Assembly (NCBI RefSeq): GCF_900454835.1
Contig: NZ_UGTM01000001.1
Span: 1,302,501-1,366,500 of the forward strand
Source of the DNA: Prevotella denticola
Lineage (GTDB): Bacteria > Bacteroidota > Bacteroidia > Bacteroidales > Bacteroidaceae
Reading direction: 5' to 3'
DNA length: 64,000 bases
This document shows, piece after piece, positions 56,901 through 64,000 of the stretch. Position 1 is the first letter of the stretch, and the number at the start of each line of letters is the position of its first letter. The position numbers were made by a program, and so were the translations under genes. The notes beneath the pieces were generated by a model. It was not told the DNA's origin, searched no databases, and worked only from the letters and a program-made list of their open reading frames with translations.

Positions 56901-57461
56901 CTAAAGTGCGTTCTTCACCTCTATATAATTCTTGAACAGCCATGAGTGCCCTTCAGCAAGGAGCTTGACAATCTCGGCACACAGAAAAAGGCCGATGAAA
57001 ACCGAAAGGATAAAAAGAATGCTGAAGCCGAAGAATATCCAGAGGTCACCATCAGCATACTTCTCCTGGAAACGGCGAAGCCGTGAGGACGACCTTGCAA
57101 CGAACTCGCTGGTCGTCTCCGTGGCATTCTTCAATGTCTCGCCGGCCTGCAGAGAGGCATGAAGAGCACGTTGGGAAGCATCAAGCAACTTGGCACGCAT
57201 TTCAGCGAGTTTCTCCTTTGAGGGGGCACTGATGAGATGGGTTGAGACCGTGGGAAGCGAGCCGGCTTTTTTTGCCCCGACGGGTGTGGATGCAGCCAAA
57301 GGAATGACAGACCGTGCGTGCGTCCGCAACGGCTCCGGCTCATCAAACCTGCATTTCAGCACATTACCACAATAAGGACAACGATATTTCATCGTCCCAT
57401 ACCTTTCAGTCTCAGCCACGAAGTCGCGACCGCACTGGTTGCATTTGACAGTATATCTCAT
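56901..57461 (-). CDS. Zinc-ribbon single-pass membrane protein
   Basis: The 186-residue product starts with a CxxC...CxxC zinc ribbon (Cys7, Cys10, Cys28, Cys31 in CNQC and CPYC), followed by a basic/Pro linker, a helical region (about 85-130) and one long transmembrane segment (about 138-166). It resembles small MJ0042-type zinc-finger membrane proteins; no function is known. Its mRNA may be nearly leaderless, since the -7 element is only about 8 bp from the start codon. Confidence 0.75.
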   Translation of the reverse strand: MRYTVKCNQCGRDFVAETERYGTMKYRCPYCGNVLKCRFDEPEPLRTHARSVIPLAASTPVGAKKAGSLPTVSTHLISAPSKEKLAEMRAKLLDASQRALHASLQAGETLKNATETTSEFVARSSSRLRRFQEKYADGDLWIFFGFSILFILSVFIGLFLCAEIVKLLAEGHSWLFKNYIEVKNAL

Positions 57462-57468
57462 GACGCGG

Positions 57469-57476
57469 CAAAATTA
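57469..57476 (-). promoter_or_regulatory. -7 element TAATTTTG very close to the start codon
   Basis: The minus strand reads TAATTTTG then CCGCG and ATG eight to ten bases later, so a transcript starting at the usual distance would have almost no leader. Confidence 0.5.
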
Positions 57477-58065
57477 TAAAAAATAGTTGAGACAAGTGCA
57501 GGAAATAAAGAAAAACCTCCCTTACCGAAATCTCTATCAGCCATGCTGCCCGCCCGGTCCGGAACACCCGCCTGTCTCCATCGTCATCCCTACAATCTCC
57601 GTATGCTCTTCTCTGCCAAGACAGCACCATAAATCCTCTGTCAGACAGCAACAGATGGGCGGGTAACATACAAAAGGTTATTCTTTCAAATCAATTGAAC
57701 ATCAAATGCACCCAGTATAACAGAACTACAGGACAGAGACTTTTCATGTGTCATGTACGAGTAACGTTTCAGCAGCAAGTAATCCTCTTAGAGGCTCTGC
57801 CGGAGATGCCGTCTCGTTTGAAAGAATTCGTATAATTCACTCGCCTACGACTTATCAACACGCTTGTCAAAGGACACTCCGTAAGTCGGACTTTGTCCGG
57901 GAAATAAAAACGGAGCTGTCCAAATCATGCAAACAACAACAGCACTGCTCGCCGAACAGTTACTTCTTCTTGTAATTTGCTAAATACTGCTAATATTTTC
58001 CGGAAGTGTCTACAAATCGGCTAAACCATTGTCTCTTTATCAAATCAAGAATCTTATCAAAATCA
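57477..58065. other. 590-bp region without a recognised gene
   Basis: No gene or clear promoter is seen. A 75-codon frame at 57748-57975 has no recognisable feature. A weak complement (TCCGTAAGTCGGACTT / GTCCGGGAAATAAAAACGGA) could fold at about 57880-57920. Confidence 0.5.
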
Positions 58066-59796
58066 ATGAAAATGAAAAAACTTATCGTACTGCTCTTTAC
58101 TTCCCTGCTCTCATTGAACGTATGTGCCAGGGATTGCGGTCCCAAATGGTTGGAAAAAGCCGTGTTCTATCAGATTTATCCTTCTTCCTACATGGATACT
58201 GATGGAAACGGCATCGGTGATCTTAGAGGAATTATCCTGCGGCTCGATTACATTCAATCGTTAGGGGTGAATGCCTTATGGCTGAATCCTATTTTTGAGT
58301 CGGGGTGGTTTGACGGAGGGTATGATGTCATTGATTTCTATAAGGTTGACCCTCGTTTTGGTACGAACAGTGATGTTGTCACACTTGTCCGGGAGGCGCA
58401 TAAGCGGGGAATCAAGGTCTGTCTTGATCTTGTAGCCGGGCATACGAGTGACAAGTGCGCATGGTTCAGGGAATCGATGGGGAAAGACCGCAACCTGCGT
58501 TACAGCGATTATTATATCTGGACCGACAGCATTTCTGACCAAGACAGAAAAGACATCGAACTGCGCAAGCAGGATCCTGATCCAACTTCTAGTACACGTG
58601 GTAAGTTCGTTGATGCGGATGCTCCCCGTGCAAGATACTACCTGAAGAATTATTTTGCCTGTCAGCCGGCATTGAACTACGGTTATGCCCATCCTGACCC
58701 GAACCATCCGTGGGAACAGAGCGTTGATGCGCCAGGACCGCAGGCGGTAAGGCGAGAGATGCGCAATATCATGGCATTCTGGATGGACAAAGGCATTGAC
58801 GGCTTCCGCGTAGACATGGCACAGTCGTTGGTGAAAAATGACTATGACGGAAGCGAACTGAAGAAGTTGTGGACAGAGATGCGGCAGTGGAAAGACTGGT
58901 ATTACCCGGAGTGTGTCCTCATCTCAGAGTGGTCGAGACCGACGGAAGCTATCCCCGATGGTTTCAATATCGACTTCATGATGCACTTCGGAATTCCAGG
59001 ATACCCTTCTCTGTTCTTTGCAAAAGACACTCCATTCGGCGAGCGTCATTCTTACCCCTATTGCTACTTCGACAAGTCGGGCAAAGGCATAGTAAAGGAA
59101 TTCATCGAGAACTTTTCCGAAGCTTATGCCAAGACACGCAGTCTGGGATACATTGCCCTGCCGACAGCCAATCATGATTTCCAGCGTATGAACATAGGTA
59201 CACGCAATACGCCCGACCAGCTGAAAGTCGCATTTACATTCCTCCTGACCATGCCTTGCATACCTTTTATATATTATGGTGACGAAATCGGCATGATTTC
59301 CCAGCGTGATTTGCCGAGCAAGGAAGGAAGCAATGAACGCTCGGGGAATCGTACACCTATGCAATGGGCACCGGGTCCTACGGCTGGCTTCTCCACCTGT
59401 CGTCCGGAACAGCTTTATTTCCCCGTGGCAACGGATGGAGGAAGGATTACCGTGTCAGAAGAAGAGAAAGACAGACATTCGGTGCTGAACTTCGTGCGCT
59501 CACTGGTGGCACTCCGACAGTCGTCAGCAGCTCTGGGCAACACGGGTGACTGGCGGCTTCTGAGCGATGTAGACAAGCCTTACCCACTGGTTTATCAGCG
59601 CAGTGCAGGTGATGAAACCTACATAATCGCCGTAAATCCAAGCAGTGCTTCCGTCCGTGTGAACCTCCCAGCCATCTCTTTCTGTAAAGGAAGTACCGTT
59701 TCTCTCGTGGGAAAGGCTTCATGCAAGCCGGAGAAAGGCAGTCTGGACATAAGGATGGGCGGCGTTTCTGCAGCTGTCTTCAAGCTGAGAGACTGA
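58066..59796 (+). CDS. Secreted GH13 alpha-glucosidase/amylase-family enzyme
   Basis: The enzyme hydrolyses alpha-glucosidic bonds outside the cytoplasm. The 576-residue product (start MKMKKL; the longer frame uses GTG) has a signal peptide (about 1-21). Four GH13 regions are present: DLVAGHTSD (region I), GFRVDMAQ with nucleophile Asp250 (II), LISEWSRP with acid/base Glu288 (III) and PTANHDFQR with Asp371 (IV). GWFDGGYDVIDFYKVDPRFGTNSD is as in oligo-1,6-glucosidases/alpha-glucosidases. No CBM is fused. It is alone on its transcript, but a FecR/SusC pair lies 830 bp downstream. Confidence 0.93.
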   Translation: MKMKKLIVLLFTSLLSLNVCARDCGPKWLEKAVFYQIYPSSYMDTDGNGIGDLRGIILRLDYIQSLGVNALWLNPIFESGWFDGGYDVIDFYKVDPRFGTNSDVVTLVREAHKRGIKVCLDLVAGHTSDKCAWFRESMGKDRNLRYSDYYIWTDSISDQDRKDIELRKQDPDPTSSTRGKFVDADAPRARYYLKNYFACQPALNYGYAHPDPNHPWEQSVDAPGPQAVRREMRNIMAFWMDKGIDGFRVDMAQSLVKNDYDGSELKKLWTEMRQWKDWYYPECVLISEWSRPTEAIPDGFNIDFMMHFGIPGYPSLFFAKDTPFGERHSYPYCYFDKSGKGIVKEFIENFSEAYAKTRSLGYIALPTANHDFQRMNIGTRNTPDQLKVAFTFLLTMPCIPFIYYGDEIGMISQRDLPSKEGSNERSGNRTPMQWAPGPTAGFSTCRPEQLYFPVATDGGRITVSEEEKDRHSVLNFVRSLVALRQSSAALGNTGDWRLLSDVDKPYPLVYQRSAGDETYIIAVNPSSASVRVNLPAISFCKGSTVSLVGKASCKPEKGSLDIRMGGVSAAVFKLRD

Positions 59797-60052
59797 ACGG
59801 CAAGAAATGGCAAGCGACACTCAAGTACAGGTGTCTGTCTGTACGTTGAAAATAAAGATTGTTAATAGTGAATATGTAAATTAGATTTTAGTTATTTGGT
59901 TACATTCGGTTTTAGTTATTTGAAGTGATTTTATTGACTGTTTACAGACAAATATCATGAAACAAAGATTTTCAGGGTAACAGAGACAAAAGTGCCTAGT
60001 GTAGCAGTGATTGCTATCTGACATTTCTGTCTCAGTTTTCAGGATAAACAAG

Positions 60053-60091
60053 GAGAGTATGTTCCACCTCGGCGGAATATACTCTTTTTTT
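60053..60091 (+). terminator. Rho-independent terminator downstream of the GH13 gene
   Basis: AGAGTATGTTCC and GGAATATACTCT pair (one G-T) around a short loop and run into seven T. It lies 257 bp after the GH13 stop. Between them, TTTTAGTTATTTG occurs twice (59886 and 59910), 24 bp apart. Confidence 0.75.
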
Positions 60092-60629
60092 GCCATCCGC
60101 TGAAGACGGATTGCAGCATTCAAGCTGTTACGCATAAACCTGTAAAGGCCTCCTGCGGACGACACCGGTTGGCTTCGGCAAGAATACTGCTACGGACGAC
60201 ATTGTCGATACCGAGATGATGTAGCCTCTAAGCTCCCGTCTTCATGCCGGTCTTCACTCCACAGATAAACATTTCAAAACCAATGAATCGGGCCTCCATC
60301 ACAGTCAGAGTTCGTACCTATCACCACTGGTGTCTCAGCCCGTTACGATTGGTGACTGCCCTTGTATCAGATAATGTCTGCGACTGACAGGAAACAACCT
60401 TGTCTGTCTCTTGCCATGCTTACTGTCATTGCTTTTCAGAACTGCAGTTTCATCTTATTCCACTAAACATCAGCTTAGCATAGTCCATGGGGCCGGAATA
60501 TATCCCGCCACTTACCCTTCCTGTAACAGAGATTCTGGTTAAAGAAGTATAAATAATGGCATTTCCTTACACTTGCTGTCCACAAATACGACTCCATTTT
60601 GTCTTAATGATAAAAACGACAAAGTGCCT
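60092..60629. other. 540-bp region without a recognised gene
   Basis: The stretch has coding-like composition but stop codons in all frames, and no ECF sigma gene as is usual before FecR. It may be a decayed gene or mobile-element remnant. I could not identify a parent. Confidence 0.4.
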
Positions 60630-61847
60630 ATGAAGAGTTCTGACTATGACAAGATAAACAGCAGTATGGATTTCTTTCGTCTGAAGGACAGGAAGTTCAT
60701 AATGTGGCGTCTGCTCCAGACACAGGAGCTGGATGATTTCTGGAATGACTTTGTTGTCTGCCATCCAGAACTGAAGGCGGAGTTCGACGAGGCTGTCCGC
60801 ATCAGTGACAGTCTACGGATAAACGATGCCCACTATGCTGGCACGGATGTCCTGCTGGAAAGAATACAGAAGACGCTTTCGGCGAAACAGCACAATGCCC
60901 GCATCCTGCGTATCTCGAGGATTGCAGCTGTGGCAGCTGTGTTCCTGTTGTTGTTCGTGCCGGCCCTGTACTTCGGTTATGTACATTACATGAAGCCATC
61001 CGCGGAACAGGCCTATACTCTGTTGTCCGAAGACAGGAGAGTGAATACGGAAGAACTGTTACGGGAGATGCGGAAAAGCAAGGATGTGGAATTGCTGGTA
61101 GACGGGAAACGTCTCACTTTCAGACATCTCGGGGAACTGACCGTAACGGACGGAAAGGTTATCTATGGTAAGTCAGGGTCCGTCAGCGGAAAGACCTGCC
61201 ACCTATACGTGCCCGCAGGAAAGCGCATTGCCATCATGCTTGCTGACGGAACAAAACTGTGGGTGAACTCACGTACGGAAGCAGAAGTCCCCACAAAGTT
61301 CGCAGGAAGTACGCGTGATGTGAATGTGGACGGAGAGGTTTTTGCTGATGTGACGAAGAATCCACAGCAGCCTTTCATCATTCATACAAGTTGTATGGAT
61401 GTGACGGTGAAAGGTACCAGCTTTGATGTCACGGCATACAGCCGTGAGCGCGAAGCAGCTGTCGTGCTGGTACGTGGCAAGGTGCAGGTTGATACCCGCA
61501 GAAACGGCAGCATGATGGTTTTGCCCAGCGAGCGGGTCTCTCTTGCGAACGGACGACTGTCCAAGCGGACAGTCGATGTTTCCGACTACGTAAGCTGGAA
61601 GGACAACTACCTGTCCTTCAATGATACGCCGGTAAGTGAAGTCCTGAAAAAAGTCAGCAGTTGCTATGACATTCGCTTTGCAGAAGTGGATTCCGGACTC
61701 AATGACAAGAAAGTCAGTGGCAAGCTCTACCTGTCGGATAATGTTGACGACATCCTTTCATCCATAGCCCTGCTGACATCGTCTGCCTACACACGAGAGA
61801 AGAATATGGTTAAACTTGTTAGAAAAGGAAGGAAACAATGCCTATGA
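60630..61847 (+). CDS. FecR-family anti-sigma factor
   Basis: The 405-residue protein (ATG at 60630; the longer frame uses TTG) has a cytoplasmic N-terminal part (about 1-80), one membrane helix (about 90-112) and a periplasmic FecR domain (LYVPAGKRIAIMLADGTKLWVNSRTEAEVPTKF split over about 195-225, VDGEVFADVTKNPQQPFIIHTS) followed by a DUF4974-type C-terminal part (YLSFNDTPVSEVLKKVSSCYDI). It relays ligand binding at a TonB transducer to an ECF sigma factor. No sigma gene is adjacent upstream; the SusC-type transducer is directly downstream. Confidence 0.92.
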   Translation: MKSSDYDKINSSMDFFRLKDRKFIMWRLLQTQELDDFWNDFVVCHPELKAEFDEAVRISDSLRINDAHYAGTDVLLERIQKTLSAKQHNARILRISRIAAVAAVFLLLFVPALYFGYVHYMKPSAEQAYTLLSEDRRVNTEELLREMRKSKDVELLVDGKRLTFRHLGELTVTDGKVIYGKSGSVSGKTCHLYVPAGKRIAIMLADGTKLWVNSRTEAEVPTKFAGSTRDVNVDGEVFADVTKNPQQPFIIHTSCMDVTVKGTSFDVTAYSREREAAVVLVRGKVQVDTRRNGSMMVLPSERVSLANGRLSKRTVDVSDYVSWKDNYLSFNDTPVSEVLKKVSSCYDIRFAEVDSGLNDKKVSGKLYLSDNVDDILSSIALLTSSAYTREKNMVKLVRKGRKQCL

Positions 61848-61869
61848 AGTGACATCGGAACATGGAAAA

Positions 61870-61898
61870 GGTCAGGCTGTGGATGCGACACGCCTGAC
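61870..61898 (+). other. Hairpin between fecR and the SusC gene
   Basis: GGTCAGGC and GCCTGACC pair around a 13-nt loop that can form a further GTG/CAC stem. It lies 22 bp after the FecR stop without a T-run, so it may stabilise or tune the downstream transcript rather than end it. Confidence 0.45.
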
Positions 61899-61954
61899 CA
61901 GAACAATCGAAAAACATTGAACAATCAATATCATTCAATTTTTATCTATTACAA

Positions 61955-64000
61955 ATGCAAATGTATAAATCTAAATCTACTTTTCACAGCAACTCTTGCC
62001 GTTGTTATGGAAAAATAGCAAAAGTTACATTTTATTCTCTTTTGCTGTTGTTCTCATGTATCCAGGATATTCCTGCACGGGAGCTGGGGACACAGAACCT
62101 GACGGTCACGCTGACAGTGAACAATACTACAGTCAGGAGCATCATTGACAGAATAGAACGGTCAGAAGGGTATGTATTCGTTTACAATAGCGACGTGAAG
62201 AACGAACTGAACAGGAAAGTCTCACTGCGTGTGGTCAATGAAGACATAGATGCAGTCCTTAACCGTCTTTTTTCCAATACAAACATCTCTTATAAGAGAA
62301 TGGGCAAGCAGGTGACCTTGTTCCGGAAACAGAACGGAAATCCGCATGCTGCTGATGCCGTCATGGTACCTCAGCCCCAGCAGACTCCGGAGAAGCACAG
62401 CATCAGGGGGCGGATTGTTGACGAGAACAATGAGCCTGTCATCGGTGCGACCGTGAAAGTCAACGGAAAGAATACTGTCGGTGCGGTGACTGACATGGAC
62501 GGCAACTATATCCTGAACAATGTATCTCCACGTGATGTAATCACCATTTCCTATATTGGAATGAAGCCACAGTATATCACAGTCGGCAGCAAGAATGTAC
62601 TGAACATAATAATGAAGGCTGACGACAATACGCTGAATGATGTTGTCGTGGTGGGTTACGGAACCCAAAAGCGTGAATCCCTGACAGGTTCCATCTCCAT
62701 GGTGTCATCCAAAGACCTGACAGTCACGCCGCAGGTGAGTGCTTCCAATATGCTGACGGGTCGTGTGCCGGGTCTGATCACGACACAGACCTATGGCATC
62801 CCGGGCAGCGACAATGCGACGCTGAGTATCCGCGGCTTCGGAAATGCTCTTTTCATCGTGGATGGAGTAGAGCGTGACGCACGTTACATCGATCCTAACA
62901 CGATAGAGTCCATTTCCATCCTGAAGGATGCTTCCAGTGCCATCTACGGATCACGTGCCGGTAATGGCGTTGTCCTGATTACGACAAAGCGTGGCAATCA
63001 GAGCAAGCCGACCATTACAGCCGGAACTACGCTGACCCTACAAAGTGTCACTGCCATGCCGAAGACCGTATCGGCTGGTCAGTATGCAGAATTGAAACGG
63101 GAAGAGTTCTACAATGCAAATGGAGAGCATACGGCACAGACACCGCCTTTTACAGAGGAGCAGGTACAGAAATACTATGACGGGACAGATCCTCAATATC
63201 CAAACACGAACTGGTATGACCAGATTATACGGAACTGGGCGCCTATGCTGCAGTACAATGCTTCCATTCGCGGCGGGAGTGACCGATTCTCTTATTACAG
63301 TTATTTTGGTTATACCAAGCAAGAAAGTATCTTCAAAACCAATTTCGGCAATTATCAGCGTTATGCCTTCCAGACCAATCTGGATGCAAAGGTAACGGAC
63401 CGGATAAAGATCCAGCTGTCTGTTGCCGAAAACATTGATGACAGGAATTATCCATCGACAAATGTTTATTCCGGAACGGCAAGTCTATGGGGCTATTTCT
63501 GGCAGACGCTGCCCACTTATCCTGCAAGTTTCCCTAACCCTGAGTATCACTCTTATGCCGGTGGCGGCGGAACGGGTGGCGTGCATTTGGTAGCAGACAG
63601 AGATATTACTGGATATAGCCGTTCAAAGAACTACCTGACGAATATATCGGGAACATTGACCTATGACTTCAAGTATGTTCCGGGGCTTTCCTTCAAAGCT
63701 TTCATAAACTATGCCAAAGCTGATTATCCGACGAAGATCTTCCATAAGCCAGTCTCTTTTTATACGTATAATTACGAGAATGACAAGTATAACCTTCAAG
63801 GAACTTACTACAATAAGGCTTCACTCGATCAGACGCAAGGCTATTCCCAGGTCATAACTTCTCAATTCTCACTGAACTATGAGCAGCTGTTTGCCAAGCT
63901 GCATCGCATAAAGGCAATGGCCCTTTTCGAGAGTGTTGATACGAAAAGTGATGAATTGAGTGCTGGAAGAACGGACTTTCTTACTTCATCAATTGACCAG
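61955..64000 (+). CDS. SusC-family TonB transducer with STN domain, 3' end outside window
   Basis: The frame is open from the ATG at 61955 (a second ATG six bases later may be the start) to the window end, giving 682 codons so far. A signal-like segment is followed by an STN (secretin/TonB short N-terminal) domain (about 48-100, LTVTLTVNNTTVRSIIDRIERSEGYVF split), a regulatory-like domain (about 150-225, GRIVDENNEPVIGATVKV), the signature DVVVVGYGTQKRESLTG, and a plug with LSIRGFGNALFIVDGVERD. The STN domain contacts FecR, so the pair is a surface-signalling system that controls a glycan locus continuing beyond the window. Confidence 0.93.
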   Translation, partial: MQMYKSKSTFHSNSCRCYGKIAKVTFYSLLLLFSCIQDIPARELGTQNLTVTLTVNNTTVRSIIDRIERSEGYVFVYNSDVKNELNRKVSLRVVNEDIDAVLNRLFSNTNISYKRMGKQVTLFRKQNGNPHAADAVMVPQPQQTPEKHSIRGRIVDENNEPVIGATVKVNGKNTVGAVTDMDGNYILNNVSPRDVITISYIGMKPQYITVGSKNVLNIIMKADDNTLNDVVVVGYGTQKRESLTGSISMVSSKDLTVTPQVSASNMLTGRVPGLITTQTYGIPGSDNATLSIRGFGNALFIVDGVERDARYIDPNTIESISILKDASSAIYGSRAGNGVVLITTKRGNQSKPTITAGTTLTLQSVTAMPKTVSAGQYAELKREEFYNANGEHTAQTPPFTEEQVQKYYDGTDPQYPNTNWYDQIIRNWAPMLQYNASIRGGSDRFSYYSYFGYTKQESIFKTNFGNYQRYAFQTNLDAKVTDRIKIQLSVAENIDDRNYPSTNVYSGTASLWGYFWQTLPTYPASFPNPEYHSYAGGGGTGGVHLVADRDITGYSRSKNYLTNISGTLTYDFKYVPGLSFKAFINYAKADYPTKIFHKPVSFYTYNYENDKYNLQGTYYNKASLDQTQGYSQVITSQFSLNYEQLFAKLHRIKAMALFESVDTKSDELSAGRTDFLTSSIDQ

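Overview
The window looks like chromosome of a Prevotella-type member of the Bacteroidota. The evidence is SusC/SusD pairs with SPII lipoproteins, promoters of the TTTG / TAnnTTTG type read by the short primary sigma factor encoded here (RpoD, 290 aa), a eukaryote-type prolyl-tRNA synthetase, a class III fructose-bisphosphatase, the DUF4251, DUF4738 and DUF1735 families, and a Bacteroidota-style atp operon (atpD-C-I-B-E-F-H-A-G). By eye the GC content is about 50 percent, with AT-richer patches near 15.2-16.6 kb and 32.6-35.7 kb. No rRNA, tRNA, CRISPR or complete insertion sequence was found.

Layout. 0-2 kb: small envelope or lipoprotein genes, one cut by the window edge. 2-4.1 kb: purine salvage (xpt and an NCS2 permease). 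4.3-6.4 kb: a BtuB-like TonB receptor, divergent from xpt. 6.9-14.9 kb: a five-gene polysaccharide-utilization locus (SusC, SusD, GH18 endo-beta-N-acetylglucosaminidase and two DUF1735 surface glycan-binding lipoproteins), probably for host N-glycans. 15.4-16.1 kb: a membrane-protein gene that appears broken by a one-base frameshift, in an AT-rich patch. 16.6-24.5 kb: ftsE, lysC, lysA, two glycosyltransferase-like genes and fbp, all co-oriented and ended by a perfect 31-bp inverted repeat. 24.7-27.3 kb: GH95 alpha-fucosidase. 27.9-32.5 kb: OmpA-like lipoprotein, proS, a secreted unknown and rpoD. 32.7-36.6 kb: an S41 protease and a TonB receptor of more AT-rich composition. 37.4-46.0 kb: the complete atp operon preceded by pfkA. 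46.5-53.1 kb: DUF4738 lipoprotein, a DUF438/hemerythrin/PAS/DUF1858 sensor, DoxX, an AGCS symporter, YitT and mnmA. 54.1-57.5 kb: a Ca2+-type P-ATPase and a zinc-ribbon membrane protein. 58.1-64 kb: a secreted GH13 enzyme, a FecR anti-sigma factor and a SusC transducer cut by the window end.

The most unusual structure lies between genes. Four intergenic arrays, and two copies of a roughly 500-bp MITE-like element, carry short palindromic units repeated at a fixed 22-23-bp period. In three arrays the half-sites GGGAA and TTCCC alternate about every 11 bp, one helical turn. The sequence differs between array types while the register is kept. Each array lies downstream of a stop codon and none lies in a purely divergent promoter gap. 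The two MITE-like copies have 12-bp terminal inverted repeats and lie in convergent gaps in opposite orientation.

Metabolically the window combines scavenging of host glycans (GH18, GH95, GH13), purine salvage, lysine-pathway enzymes, glycolysis/gluconeogenesis control (pfkA, fbp) and ATP synthesis, which fits a host-associated anaerobe.
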